Shown: positions 42,512-51,017 of the stretch, one piece after another | Layout of the letters: every line of letters begins with the position of its first letter | Numbering within the stretch: position 1 is the first letter of the stretch | Source of the DNA: Parafrankia sp041008525 | GTDB lineage: Bacteria > Actinomycetota > Actinomycetes > Frankiales > Frankiaceae | DNA length: 64,000 nucleotides | NCBI RefSeq assembly: GCF_041008525.1 | Contig: NZ_JBFLUG010000016.1 | Location: 25,797 to 89,796 of the forward strand | Direction of reading: 5' to 3' | Notes under the pieces: generated by a model | What the model was told of the DNA's origin: nothing | Database searches by the model: none | What the model saw: only the letters and a program-made list of their open reading frames with translations | Position numbers and translations under genes: made by a program

Positions 42512-43573
42512 TTGGACGGACCCGGACCGGACCGGGGCGGCGAGTCAGCGCCGGAGGGGACGCAACCCGCGCCCGGCCGACCGCCGGCCCTGACTGACGT
42601 GGCCCGCCTCGTCGGCGTCTCCCACCAGACCGTGTCCCGGGTCGTGAACAACCACCCCGGTGTCCGGCCTCGGACCCGGGAGCGAGTGCTGGCGGGCCTG
42701 CGCGAGCTGGGCTACCGGCCGAACCCGGCGGCCCGCGCGCTCGCCACCGGCCGCTCGCGCACCCTCGGTGTCCTGGCGGTGGCCGGCACGCTGTACGGGC
42801 CGACATCGACGCTGTACGCCGTCGAGCAGGCGGCGCGGGAGGCCGACTACCAGGTCACGGTGGTCAGCCTCCACTCCCTCGAGCCAGCCGCCGTCCGCCA
42901 GGCCCTCGGGCGCCTGCTGGCCGGCGGCATCGACGGGGTCGTGGCGATCGCGCCGCTGCTCGACGCGACCGACGCGCTGAGCGCGGTCGCGGCCCGCCTG
43001 CCACTCGTCGCCGTCGAAGGACGTCCTGACGGCGACATCGCCACCGTCTCGGTGGACCAGGCACACGGCGCCCGCACGGCCACCGAACACCTGCTCGCCG
43101 CCGGCCACCCGACCGTCCGGCACGTGGCCGGACCGTCCGACTGGTACGAAGGCGCCGGCCGGATCGCCGGCTGGCACGCTGCGCTCGAAACAGCCGGCGC
43201 GGTCGTCCACCCACCGCTGGCCGGCGACTGGACCGCCCGCGCCGGCTTCGCCGCCGGCTGCCGGCTCGCCCGCGAACCCGACCTGACCGCCGTGTTCGTC
43301 GCCAACGACCAGATGGCCCTCGGCGTGCTGCGCGCCCTGCGCGAAGGCGGCCGGCGGGTACCCGAGGACGTGAGTGTCGTCGGCTTCGACGACATTCCCG
43401 AAGCCGAGTACTTCTCACCTCCGCTGACCACGCTCCGCCAGGACTTCGCCGAGGTCGGCCGCCAGAGTCTGCGCTCGCTCCTGGAGCAGGTCGAGGCGGG
43501 AACGACCAGCCGGACCCCCGTGGTCATCTCGCCGGAGCTGGTCCTGCGCCGCAGCACGGCGCCTCCGCCCTGA
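42512..43573 (+). CDS. LacI-family transcriptional regulator of the sugar-acid operon
   Basis: This 353-residue repressor has helix-turn-helix LTDVARLVGVSHQTVSRVVNN, hinge helix PNPAARALATGRS, a periplasmic-binding-like effector domain and the family C-terminal segment VSVVGFDDIPEAEYFSPPLTTLRQDF. I chose TTG 42512 as the start because AAGGTGG lies just upstream at ideal spacing; the open frame runs farther upstream through the operator, which is unlikely to be coding. The HTH then begins after a short disordered leader of about 28 residues. The perfect palindrome at 42309-42328 is the evident target. The inducer would be a sugar or sugar acid of the pathway. Confidence 0.9.
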   Translation: MDGPGPDRGGESAPEGTQPAPGRPPALTDVARLVGVSHQTVSRVVNNHPGVRPRTRERVLAGLRELGYRPNPAARALATGRSRTLGVLAVAGTLYGPTSTLYAVEQAAREADYQVTVVSLHSLEPAAVRQALGRLLAGGIDGVVAIAPLLDATDALSAVAARLPLVAVEGRPDGDIATVSVDQAHGARTATEHLLAAGHPTVRHVAGPSDWYEGAGRIAGWHAALETAGAVVHPPLAGDWTARAGFAAGCRLAREPDLTAVFVANDQMALGVLRALREGGRRVPEDVSVVGFDDIPEAEYFSPPLTTLRQDFAEVGRQSLRSLLEQVEAGTTSRTPVVISPELVLRRSTAPPP

Positions 43574-43652
43574 GGCCACCCGATCGCGTCATGCGCGTGC
43601 CTGCGGCCGTGCTGCCGGCGGCTCTGCTGAAGGTGCGTGGCCGATGCGGATG

Positions 43653-44075
43653 TCACGCCTGTCGCTGTTCGAGGAAGACGCCGGGCTGTCCGGCGTGGAT
43701 TTCGATCCATTCGGCGCCGTCGTCGCCGGCCCGCCAGGTGTAGAGCAGGTCAGGGGTGAAGAAGCCCATGCCGGCACCCACCCGCCGCCGGCCGAAGACC
43801 AGTTCTCCGTTCAGGACGTAGTTCAGCTGGTGGGTTCCGTGGCGGTGGGGCTTCACCTGTTCCCCCGGCGCGGCCGTCTCGTGGTAAAAACACAGCCGTG
43901 GCGACTGGAGGATGGTCTTCGTGACGAGCTCCCGACCAAAAATCTCGTAGAATTTCTGGGCCTCTTCGGAGTCACCGAGCAAGTCGGCGTTCGTACGGCT
44001 CGGAAGTTCTCTCACGTCGAAGAAGAACTGGCGCGGCCGCCCTTTCTCATCCTGCGGGCGGACTCCATCCGTCAT
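43653..44075 (-). CDS. Cupin-domain protein
   Basis: This 140-residue protein has one small beta-barrel cupin: HRHGTHQLNYVLNGELVFG carries the metal-binding histidines of cupin motif 1, and GMGFFTPDLLYTWRAGDDGAEWIEIH is motif 2. It could be a small metal-dependent isomerase or dioxygenase, or a binding protein; sequence alone does not decide. It is the last gene of the leftward run SGNH hydrolase, flavin reductase, small unknown protein, IclR regulator, cupin, 29 bases after the IclR stop. It is convergent with the LacI regulator. Confidence 0.82.
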   Translation of the reverse strand: MTDGVRPQDEKGRPRQFFFDVRELPSRTNADLLGDSEEAQKFYEIFGRELVTKTILQSPRLCFYHETAAPGEQVKPHRHGTHQLNYVLNGELVFGRRRVGAGMGFFTPDLLYTWRAGDDGAEWIEIHAGQPGVFLEQRQA

Positions 44076-44104
44076 CTACACAGTCCTCTCGGTTGTCGCG
44101 CGGC

Positions 44105-44947
44105 TCAGACCGCCCACGCGGGAGTCTCAGAGGTTCCCCAGGTAGCCCGGGATACCGCCGTGGTCACGGCGAGAAGCCGGCATCCGAGGCGGGGGATGTC
44201 AGCCGCCTGGATCTGTTCAGGGAAACCGACGAGCGTCAGCGCCAGCCGAACGGTGCCCTGCGGATCGAGGACCGGTGCTGCTATGTGTATGATCGGAAAT
44301 CGCTGGGCAGATTCCAGCCCCGCGAGGAGATCTTCCTCGAAGGCCGGCGGAGTTGCGGTGCCGGTTTCGTGATTGCGTCGTCGCCCACCGCCCACCGCGT
44401 ATCCGCGTTCCCGCACGCGGGCGAGGGCCTCCAGGTATCGGGCCTGGTCCGGGCCGCTCGCCGACGGGACGACGGCGGCCAGCCATCGCCGGATACCTTC
44501 CTGCCCGGCCCACGCCACGAACACCGTGCCGACGGGCGGGACGAGCGGGAACCGGCTCCCGGCACGCACGTGCACACCCACGGAGGCCGGCGAGTTGACC
44601 CGCGCCAGCACCACGATCTCGTCGCCGACAACAGTGCTGGCCACGCAGTCAAGTTCCAGCTCGCGGCTCAACATGTTCATCTCGGCACGTGCGTGGGACA
44701 AGGCATCATGCTCATCCAGATATGTGGTGGCCAACGGTAGGAGCGATGGCCCGAGAGAGTAGCTCTTCTCGTGGTCGCGGATCAGGTAGCCCCGATCGCT
44801 GAGGAGGGTGACGATAGCGTGGCCGCTGGCCTTGTTCAGGTTCAGCCGTCGGGCGATCTCCGACAGGCTCAACGCCTCGCCTGGCCTGGCTGCCAGCAGT
44901 TCCAGAACGTCGAGGGCACGCTCCACCGCAGGAACGTTTCGTGCCAT
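44105..44947 (-). CDS. IclR-family transcriptional regulator (first of two)
   Basis: This 280-residue regulator has an N-terminal winged helix (ALDVLELLAARPGEALSLSEIARRLNLNKASGHAIVTLLSDRGYL) and a C-terminal effector domain of the IclR/GAF-like type (VGVHVRAGSRFPLVPPVGTVFVAW is the family core). I place the start at ATG 44947, with GAGGGA 6 bases upstream, not at the GTG two codons earlier. It resembles the second IclR at 50083 closely in layout and in segments such as LNLNKASGHAI versus LDLNKATAHAM. It sits inside the flavin reductase/cupin operon. A near-perfect palindrome at 46934-46959 is a possible target. The ligand is probably an aromatic or short organic acid, as is common in the family. 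Confidence 0.9.
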   Translation of the reverse strand: MARNVPAVERALDVLELLAARPGEALSLSEIARRLNLNKASGHAIVTLLSDRGYLIRDHEKSYSLGPSLLPLATTYLDEHDALSHARAEMNMLSRELELDCVASTVVGDEIVVLARVNSPASVGVHVRAGSRFPLVPPVGTVFVAWAGQEGIRRWLAAVVPSASGPDQARYLEALARVRERGYAVGGGRRRNHETGTATPPAFEEDLLAGLESAQRFPIIHIAAPVLDPQGTVRLALTLVGFPEQIQAADIPRLGCRLLAVTTAVSRATWGTSETPAWAV

Positions 44948-44957
44948 GCGCACTCCC

Positions 44958-45299
44958 TCAGTCCGGTTGGCCGCCTGGATCCACAGTGTTCCCGACCCAT
45001 TCGAAGTGGGCCCGGACGGACGACTGATCCTCGCTCACCCACCCACGGCGCGTGGCGTACTGGAGCATTCGCTGCAGGCCCTGTCGCCACTCGTCATCGT
45101 TGTCGCGCCCAGCCAGGCCGGGCAGCGCGACGACGTGAATCCACACATGTGGTGGAACAACGTACGCGAGCGGGTCGAGGTGGCCGGCCAGTGCTGCCCA
45201 GTCCAGTTCGCCGTGCACCACCACCTTGAGCTCGGTGAAGTCGTCGGGCTCGGCGAGCCGTACGACAGGATCATCTGCGGGTACGACGTTGAGGTACAT
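44958..45299 (-). CDS. Small protein of unknown function in the flavin reductase operon
   Basis: This 113-residue protein (MYLNVVPADDPVVRLAEPDDFTELKVVVHGELD...) is one I do not recognise. It is acidic, has no membrane segment or signal peptide, and shows normal codon bias for the strand. It lies between the flavin reductase and the IclR regulator with gaps of about 69 and 10 bases, so it is probably translated in the same operon. Features are a hydrophobic strand (FTELKVVVHGEL), a His-containing HVWIHVVALPG stretch and Trp-rich helices toward the end. It may be an accessory or decarboxylase-like subunit of the pathway, but nothing visible proves a function. Confidence 0.65.
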   Translation of the reverse strand: MYLNVVPADDPVVRLAEPDDFTELKVVVHGELDWAALAGHLDPLAYVVPPHVWIHVVALPGLAGRDNDDEWRQGLQRMLQYATRRGWVSEDQSSVRAHFEWVGNTVDPGGQPD

Positions 45300-45368
45300 C
45301 TGCGTTGTCCCCGTCCATCCTCGATATGCGTGGTCGCATCGGCGGGCCGAAGTCCGCTCGACAGGCCA

Positions 45369-45878
45369 TCAGGCCATCAGGCGGGCGTATCTGCTGCGGT
45401 AGTAGAGAAGCGGGGCGACCTCGGCATCCTCCAGCGCGAGCTGATCAACCCTGCCGACGACGATGGTGTGGTCACCGGCCTCGTGAAGAGTCTCGACACG
45501 GCAGTCGAGCCAGGCTGCCGCACCGGGAAGGATCGGTGCCCCCGACGGCGCGGGCCGCCAGTCAACGCCGCGGAAACGGTCCTCGCCCCGGGCGGTGAAC
45601 TGCCGGGACAGTTCCTCCTGGTGCTCGGCGAGGACGTTGACGCAGAACCGGCCCGCCGCCCGGATCGAGGGCCAGGTACTGGAGGTGTGCGCCACGCAGA
45701 ACAGGACGAGCGGCGGGGTCAGCGAGACCGAGCTGAAGGAGTTCGCTGTCAGTCCCACCGGACCGGCGGTCGGGTGTGCCGCGGTCACGATCGCGATGCC
45801 CGTCGCGAACGTTCCGAGCACGTTCCGGAACGAGGTCGTGTGGTCCTCACCGGCCATGGGTGCCTGGTGTCCGTTCAT
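45369..45878 (-). CDS. Flavin reductase (FMN-binding split-barrel)
   Basis: This 169-residue NAD(P)H:flavin oxidoreductase of the HpaC/DIM6 type has VLGTFATGIAIVTA at the start, GLTANSFSSVSLTPPLVLFCV for the flavin site, FCVNVLAEHQEELSRQFTA and GDHTIVVGRVDQL near the end. It would supply reduced FMN to a partner monooxygenase. The luciferase-like monooxygenase at 47119, less than 1.5 kb away and divergent, is the obvious partner. The ATG at 45878 overlaps the SGNH hydrolase stop (ATGA); a second ATG at 45857 is also possible. Confidence 0.9.
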   Translation of the reverse strand: MNGHQAPMAGEDHTTSFRNVLGTFATGIAIVTAAHPTAGPVGLTANSFSSVSLTPPLVLFCVAHTSSTWPSIRAAGRFCVNVLAEHQEELSRQFTARGEDRFRGVDWRPAPSGAPILPGAAAWLDCRVETLHEAGDHTIVVGRVDQLALEDAEVAPLLYYRSRYARLMA

Positions 45879-46879
45879 GCCTGCTCGCCCCCGCGCGGGG
45901 GGCAGGCAGCGCGGATGACTGGTTCCAGGCGGTCGGCCATCAGCGCGTGGCCTTCGTCCCCGGGATGGATGCCGTCGGCGAGGAGGTCGTCGTCGTGCAG
46001 TGTCTCGCCGTCGACGAGGACGAGCGCGGGGTCGCCGTCGTCGATGCGTACCTGGACCTGTGCGGCCATCGCGGCACGCAGGTCGGCGAGGGTGGCACCG
46101 AGACGGTTGGGGGTCATCTCCGCGTCCGGCCGTCGGATCGGGGTGGTGATCACGACGGGCGTGGCCGGGTTTCCCTGCCGTAGCAGGGTGAGGAAGGCGT
46201 CCAGCCCCGCGCGCAGCAGCGTGGCGGTGTGCGGGATCGTGGACCAGCAGTTGGTGCCGTAGCTGAGGCTGATCAGGTCCGCCGGCACGCTCGCCAGGTG
46301 CTCGGCCGAGGGGAGCTCGCCGCGCGCGCTGCCGGCGTAGCCGAGGTTGCAGACGTCGAGGCCGAGGCGGCGGCTCAGGCGGGCCGTCCAGCACGAGCCC
46401 GGGGAGCCTGCGACCCATCCCTCGACGATGGAGTCGCCGTAGGCCAGCCAGCGCGGGCGCCGGGTGCCGGGGACGAGTGAACCGCCCACCGGAGTGAGCG
46501 AGAGCAGGGTCGGGCGCATGCGTTCGGGCAGGTACACCGTCACGCCCTGGGCTCCGGCGGGCAGCGGGAGTTCGATGCGGCCCTCGCCCAGTGCGGCCGG
46601 TTCGACAACCAGCCGGGAGTCGCCCTCCCAGACCTCGAAGGCTCGGCCGGCGTCTGGCCCGTGCGCGCTCTTCCCGTCGCGCTCGGTGCGGTAGTGGACG
46701 ACCACGGCGTCGGCGTCGCCGTGTAACTCGAGGCGTACGCCGATCGGGGTCGAGGCCGCCTGCCAGGTACCGGCTGGCAGGCGTGCGCTGTCCGTGGCGA
46801 CCGCGCGGGGATAGGGGAGTTCCGCGGTGCCCGGGAAGGGGTTGCCGTGCAGGAAGGGGGCTGGATCGAGCGTCGGCAT
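45875..46879 (-). CDS. SGNH/GDSL-family hydrolase
   Basis: This esterase of about 334 residues has an N-terminal beta-sandwich (residues about 1-135) and a C-terminal SGNH domain. Block I is WLAYGDSIVEGW (nucleophile S150), block II is NLGYAGSARGE, block III is SYGTNCW (N210), and block V is DGIHPGDEGHALMADRL with the Asp-His pair. The domain order resembles carbohydrate esterases that deacylate sugars. I chose ATG 46879, which has GAGG 5 bases upstream; an earlier ATG at 46945 lies inside a 26-bp palindrome that is more likely an operator. It leads the leftward operon and is translationally coupled to the flavin reductase. Confidence 0.87.
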   Translation of the reverse strand: MPTLDPAPFLHGNPFPGTAELPYPRAVATDSARLPAGTWQAASTPIGVRLELHGDADAVVVHYRTERDGKSAHGPDAGRAFEVWEGDSRLVVEPAALGEGRIELPLPAGAQGVTVYLPERMRPTLLSLTPVGGSLVPGTRRPRWLAYGDSIVEGWVAGSPGSCWTARLSRRLGLDVCNLGYAGSARGELPSAEHLASVPADLISLSYGTNCWSTIPHTATLLRAGLDAFLTLLRQGNPATPVVITTPIRRPDAEMTPNRLGATLADLRAAMAAQVQVRIDDGDPALVLVDGETLHDDDLLADGIHPGDEGHALMADRLEPVIRAACPPRGGEQA

Positions 46880-46933
46880 CACGACCTCGCATTCGCCGTT
46901 CTCGGCCTGGACGCTCGGCGCATCCAGACCGTG

Positions 46934-46959
46934 CATCTGTTCCATATATGAAACAGATG
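46934..46959. promoter_or_regulatory. Near-perfect 26-bp palindrome upstream of the SGNH hydrolase operon
   Basis: CATCTGTT (46934-46941) and AACAGATG (46952-46959) flank CATATATG, with a single mismatched pair. The sequence is AT-rich against a G+C-rich background and lies 55 bases from the preferred start of the SGNH hydrolase. It covers an alternative ATG of that gene. One of the IclR-family regulators, most likely the one encoded in this operon, is the candidate binder; this is inference. Confidence 0.75.
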
Positions 46960-47077
46960 TCTTGTCTAGAAAACGTAACGAGGCGAGACCAAGAGTGTCA
47001 ATGACCGAGTGCCAGGCGGCCGATCTCGGTCCGGTCCGTTGACATCGCCATCGGGATGTCTAATGTGGTCACTATAG

Positions 47078-47105
47078 CAACCGAGACGTTTGCAGTGGCG
47101 AACGA
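47078..47105. promoter_or_regulatory. 28-bp element upstream of the luciferase-like monooxygenase, shared with an SDR promoter
   Basis: CAACCGA (47078-47084), two bases, CGTTTGC (47087-47093), four bases, then GCGAACGA (47098-47105). The last two blocks form an inverted repeat with one mismatch. All three blocks recur at identical spacing at 51899-51926. It ends only 4 bases before the first in-frame ATG (47110) and 13 bases before the preferred start at 47119, so it would act as a repressor site or overlap the transcription start. Confidence 0.8.
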
Positions 47106-47118
47106 TGGGATGTGTTGC

Positions 47119-48276
47119 ATGAAGTTAGATCTTCTGTACGAGGTGGACGTCCCGAAGCCGTGGGGGAAGCCCCATCCCCACGGGCAGCGCGAGGCGGAGC
47201 AGGCCGCCTACCGGGAGGCGATCACCCAGATCCGGCTTGCCGACGAGATGGGCTTCCACACCTCCTGGCATGTGGAGCACCACTTCCGCGAAGGGCGATC
47301 GCACTGCCCGGCGCCCGAGGTCCTCATCGGGGCGCTCTCGCAGATCACCGAACGGATCCGGCTGGGGTTCGGCGTCACACTGCTCCCGCACGGCTTCACC
47401 TCGCCCATCCGCGTGGCCGAGAAGGTCGCCACGGCCGACGTGCTGAGCAACGGGCGGGTCGAGTGGGGGGTCGGCCGATCCACGCCCATGGAGCAGACCG
47501 CGTTCGGCGTCGACATCGCGGCGAGCAAGGATCAGGTACGCGAAGCGGTCGAGGCCATCGTGGCCGCCTGGGAGTCGGAGTACTTCTCCTTCGAGGGAAA
47601 GCACTGGAAGTTCCCGGCCGCGGGTGACGTCCCCGTTCGCATGATCACGCCGAAGCCGGTGCAGGACCCGCACCCACCCGCCTGGATGGCCGCGTCGAGC
47701 GACGGCAGTGCCGCGGCCGCCGGCGCCATGGGCCTGGGGCTGCTCTCCCTGTCGATCATGCGGCCGCTGGAGCAGGTGGCGCAGACCATCCAGCTCTACC
47801 GGACGGCCGCGGCCGCCGCGACACCGATCACCCGCGTCGCCAACAACCAGGTGGCCGCATACACCCTGGTCCACTGCGCGGACACGATGGCGCAGGCCGA
47901 GGCGAACGGGATCTGGGACGCGACCTGGTGGTGGTACCGCAGCCTGGCCGAGTTCATGCTGCAGTGGGAGTTCCCGCACGCGACCGAGGAGGAGCGGAAG
48001 AAGATCTTCCCCATCCTCGACGAGAGCAACGACGCTCCCCCGGACCCGCGGAACTTCAGCGAGGCCGACATGATCATCGTTGGTGATCCCGACGAGTGCC
48101 TGCGCAAGATGCTCCGCTACGCGGACCTCGGCGTCGACCGCCTGCTCTGCTACGTGCAGTTCGGGCACCTGCCGCACGAGTCGGTGATGCGCACCATCGA
48201 ACTCCTCGGCACGCACGTGATACCCGAGCTCGAGCGCCGTGAGGTCCAGGTCTCGACCTCCGTCGCCGCGACCTGA
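47119..48276 (+). CDS. Luciferase-like (LLM) flavin-dependent monooxygenase
   Basis: This 385-residue TIM-barrel enzyme of the bacterial luciferase-like family would oxidise an organic substrate with reduced FMN (or F420) and oxygen. It starts MKLDLLYEVDVPKPWGKP, with ITQIRLADEMGFHTSWHVEHHF as the family N-terminal core, ERIRLGFGVTLLP, GRVEWGVGRSTPMEQTAFGVD and a C-terminal GDPDECLRKMLRYADLGVDRLLCYVQFG. I place the start at ATG 47119 (ATG 47110 is possible); a still earlier start at 47056 would force the 28-bp operator into coding sequence. A flavin reductase in the divergent operon probably feeds it. Two SDRs follow on the same strand. The substrate is unknown. Confidence 0.9.
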   Translation: MKLDLLYEVDVPKPWGKPHPHGQREAEQAAYREAITQIRLADEMGFHTSWHVEHHFREGRSHCPAPEVLIGALSQITERIRLGFGVTLLPHGFTSPIRVAEKVATADVLSNGRVEWGVGRSTPMEQTAFGVDIAASKDQVREAVEAIVAAWESEYFSFEGKHWKFPAAGDVPVRMITPKPVQDPHPPAWMAASSDGSAAAAGAMGLGLLSLSIMRPLEQVAQTIQLYRTAAAAATPITRVANNQVAAYTLVHCADTMAQAEANGIWDATWWWYRSLAEFMLQWEFPHATEEERKKIFPILDESNDAPPDPRNFSEADMIIVGDPDECLRKMLRYADLGVDRLLCYVQFGHLPHESVMRTIELLGTHVIPELERREVQVSTSVAAT

Positions 48277-48385
48277 TCTCCGGACCTGATCTCCGAGTCC
48301 CGGCAGCACCGTGCCCGGCAGCACCGCGCCCGGTGCGACCTGACGCCGACCGATCATCTGATGCATGACGACGGAGGCAATGACC

Positions 48386-49213
48386 ATGACGCGATTAGAT
48401 GATTCGGCGATTCCCGACTACCCCGGGTTGCTGCGCCTCGACGGACGGGTGGCGCTGGTCGTGGGTGCCGGGCAGGGCAACGGCCGGCACACGGCCCACG
48501 CACTGGCCTCGGTGGGCGCGAAGGTGGCGTGCGTCGATCTGGATCCCGGCCTGGCCCGCGAGATCGCGGCCGAGGTCGGCGGCCTGGCCTGCGTCGCCGA
48601 CGTCCGGGCGCGGGACGCCGTCGAGCGGATCGTCGCCGAGACCCTGGCGGCCTTCGGGCGGATCGACGTGGTCGTCGACATCGTCGGCATGGCGCTGTGG
48701 GGCAGCCTCCTCGACTCGACGGACGAGGACTGGGACACGACCTTCGGGCTGGTGCTGCGCCACGCCCAGCTCCTCACGCAGATCGTCGGCCGGCAGATGG
48801 TGGCCGACGGCGGCGGCGCGATGGTCTTCATCGCCTCGGTCAGCGGCCTGACCAGCGCCCCCAACCACGCCGCCTACGGCGCGGCCAAAGCGGGGCTGCT
48901 GTCCCTCGTGCGCACGGCCGCAGTCGAACTGGGCCCGTCGAACATCAGAGTCAACGCCATCGCCCCCGGTGCGATCCAGACACCGCGCATCCTGCGCGCC
49001 GTGCAGGAGCGAGGTGACGTACCCCTGCCACCTTCCATCGAGCCCCTGGGCCATCCGGGGCAGCCGCGCGACATCGCCTCCGCTGCTCTCTTCCTCTGCT
49101 CTGATCTCTCCCTGCACGTCACCGGGCACACCCTCGTCGTCGACGGGGGTGCCAGCGCCCGCTTCGTCTTCATGGGTGCGGGTCTGCCGACGAAGGAGGT
49201 CCCGGAGTCATGA
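48386..49213 (+). CDS. Short-chain dehydrogenase/reductase (Asn-containing variant of the glycine motif)
   Basis: This 275-residue SDR has the cofactor motif VVGAGQGNGRHTA in place of the usual TGxxxGIG; the Asn and missing Thr are unusual but the Rossmann spacing is kept. The NNAG segment is also altered (VDIVGMA). The catalytic pair is intact as YGAAKAG after the Ser in FIASVSGL, and the C-terminus has VTGHTLVVDGGAS. I chose ATG 48386, with GGAGG at 48373-48377 and 8-base spacing, over ATGs at 48365 and 48380. It ends in a 4-base ATGA overlap with the next SDR gene. The two probably act in sequence on the product of the monooxygenase, but that is inferred from position. Confidence 0.88.
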   Translation: MTRLDDSAIPDYPGLLRLDGRVALVVGAGQGNGRHTAHALASVGAKVACVDLDPGLAREIAAEVGGLACVADVRARDAVERIVAETLAAFGRIDVVVDIVGMALWGSLLDSTDEDWDTTFGLVLRHAQLLTQIVGRQMVADGGGAMVFIASVSGLTSAPNHAAYGAAKAGLLSLVRTAAVELGPSNIRVNAIAPGAIQTPRILRAVQERGDVPLPPSIEPLGHPGQPRDIASAALFLCSDLSLHVTGHTLVVDGGASARFVFMGAGLPTKEVPES

Positions 49214-50055
49214 GGACGGACGCGGAGCACGTCGGGACGGGCGCGCTCGGGCAGCCCGCCGCGGCGGGGCGGGTCTTCGACCTCTCCGGCCGGGTGGCGA
49301 TCGTGACCGGTGCGGCGCACGGCATCGGGCTGGGCGTCGCCCAGGTGTTCGCGGCGGCGGGCGCCGCCGTGGTGTGCGCGGACATCGACGGCAACGCCGC
49401 CGCGGCGGCGAGCCGGATGATCGCCGCCGCGGGCGGATCGGCAACGCCGGCCACCGTGGACGTGTCGCGGCGCGACCAGGTCCACGGCCTCGTGCGGTCC
49501 GTGGTGGCGGAACACGGACGCCTCGACGTGATGTGCAACAACGCCGGGATCATCGTCGAGGCCCCCGTGCTCGAGCTCGCCGAGGAACAGTTCGACCGGG
49601 TGCTGGCCGTCAACCTCAAGGGCCTGCTGTTCGGGTGCCAGGAGGCCGGCGCGGTGATGCGCGACCAGCAGGGGGGCAGCATCATCAACATGGCGTCGGC
49701 CGCCGCCGACACAGCTCCCCCGGGCCTGGTGGCCTACTCCGTCTCGAAGGCGGGCGCGATCCAGATAACCCGCACCCTGGCCAGGGAACTCGGTCCCGAA
49801 GGCGTGCGGGTCAACGCCGTCGCCCCCGGGCTGGTCGAGACCACGATCACCCGCCGGCACTACACCAATCAGGACGGAACAATCAATGAGGACAACCGCG
49901 CCACGTTCCTGGCACGAGGCCGGGACGTGGCGCCCCTGCGACGCATCGGCACGCCGACGGACATCGGCTACGCGGCGCTCTATCTCGCCTCGGACGCGTC
50001 CCATTTCGTCACCGGCCAGGTCCTGCGGCCCAACGGGGGTACCTCCATGCCCTGA
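49210..50055 (+). CDS. Short-chain dehydrogenase/reductase (canonical)
   Basis: This 281-residue classical SDR has IVTGAAHGIGLGVAQVF for the dinucleotide, ADIDGN after the second strand (an Asp that favours NAD over NADP), NNAGII, Ser in INMASAAAD, and catalytic YSVSKAG. It contains an insertion with two Thr-Arg-Arg-His style residues (ETTITRRHYTNQDGTINED) in the substrate loop. It is coupled to the preceding SDR by ATGA and lies 27 bases before the IclR regulator, so the run LLM monooxygenase, SDR, SDR, IclR is probably one transcriptional unit. Confidence 0.9.
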   Translation: MRTDAEHVGTGALGQPAAAGRVFDLSGRVAIVTGAAHGIGLGVAQVFAAAGAAVVCADIDGNAAAAASRMIAAAGGSATPATVDVSRRDQVHGLVRSVVAEHGRLDVMCNNAGIIVEAPVLELAEEQFDRVLAVNLKGLLFGCQEAGAVMRDQQGGSIINMASAAADTAPPGLVAYSVSKAGAIQITRTLARELGPEGVRVNAVAPGLVETTITRRHYTNQDGTINEDNRATFLARGRDVAPLRRIGTPTDIGYAALYLASDASHFVTGQVLRPNGGTSMP

Positions 50056-50082
50056 CCAGCAGGCCCACCGGACGCGGAACTG

Positions 50083-51000
50083 ATGGCCCGGCCCGCCCCG
50101 GGTGTCGAGCGGACGGTCGCGCTCATCACCTTCCTGAGCAGGCACCCGGGCCGGCCCTTCAGCCTCTCGGAGCTGGCTCGGCAGCTGGACCTGAACAAGG
50201 CGACCGCCCACGCCATGCTGGCCGCCCTGACCGACTCCGGCTGGCTGCTGCGGGACACCGCGCACAAGACCTACCGACTCGGTGCGGCCCTGGTGCCCAT
50301 CGGGGGCGCGGCCGCCGGAGCCGATCGCCACGCCCTCGAACTCGCGCGCCCGCACATGCTCCGCCTCAGCGACGAGCTCGGCGTCCAGGTCGTGGCGAGC
50401 ACGGTGCTGGGCGACGACATCGTCGTACTGGCCGTCGAGGGCCACGCGGCGGCACCGAACGACTTCGGGTCCAGGCCCGGCAGCCGGATCCCCCTGTCGC
50501 CCCCGCTCGGCACGGTCTTCGTCGCGTGGTCCGATGCCGGTGACGTCGAGCAGTGGCTCCGCCGGCTCAGCCCCCGCCTCGACGGCCATCGGCTCGGCGT
50601 CTACCGGAACGCCATCAGGGTGATCCGGCGCCGCGGGTACACGGTCGCACTCGACGACGACTGGCGCCACGACCTGAGCCGGGCTCTCGGTGTCTTCGCC
50701 GACAGTTACGGCGACACCGAGGTGCGTACCGCGGTCGAACGCGTCATCCAGGCCATGAGTGACGAGGATAAGTACCTCCTCGTCGATCTCGACGGCATCG
50801 AGGCACAGCAGTTCAGCCTCATCAGCGCGCCCGTCTTCGACACCACCGGCCGGGTGTGCCTCGCGATCAGCCTCACCGGCTTCGCCACTCGTCTGCACTC
50901 CCAGCAGATAGCCGCCTACGGACGGCGACTCGCCGGGGCCACGATGGCGATCACCCGTCACATCGGTGGTCACCCGCCCGACGAGACCCTGACCGCCTGA
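50083..51000 (+). CDS. IclR-family transcriptional regulator (second of two)
   Basis: This 305-residue regulator has helix-turn-helix region ERTVALITFLSRHPGRPFSLSELARQLDLNKATAHAMLAALTDSGWLL and effector domain with RPGSRIPLSPPLGTVFVAWSDA, matching the family and its paralogue at 44105. It lies at the 3' end of the SDR run and faces a third SDR on the opposite strand, with 17 bases between stops. It is the best candidate to bind the 28-bp element found before the monooxygenase and before that third SDR. It could be an activator or repressor; both exist in the family. Confidence 0.9.
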   Translation: MARPAPGVERTVALITFLSRHPGRPFSLSELARQLDLNKATAHAMLAALTDSGWLLRDTAHKTYRLGAALVPIGGAAAGADRHALELARPHMLRLSDELGVQVVASTVLGDDIVVLAVEGHAAAPNDFGSRPGSRIPLSPPLGTVFVAWSDAGDVEQWLRRLSPRLDGHRLGVYRNAIRVIRRRGYTVALDDDWRHDLSRALGVFADSYGDTEVRTAVERVIQAMSDEDKYLLVDLDGIEAQQFSLISAPVFDTTGRVCLAISLTGFATRLHSQQIAAYGRRLAGATMAITRHIGGHPPDETLTA

Positions 51001-51017
51001 CTGGTGCGAACATCGGC

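Noticed and set aside
47056..47118. Upstream start for the luciferase-like monooxygenase
   Set aside because: It would place the shared 28-bp operator inside coding sequence, and the family N-terminus begins at the ATG at 47119.
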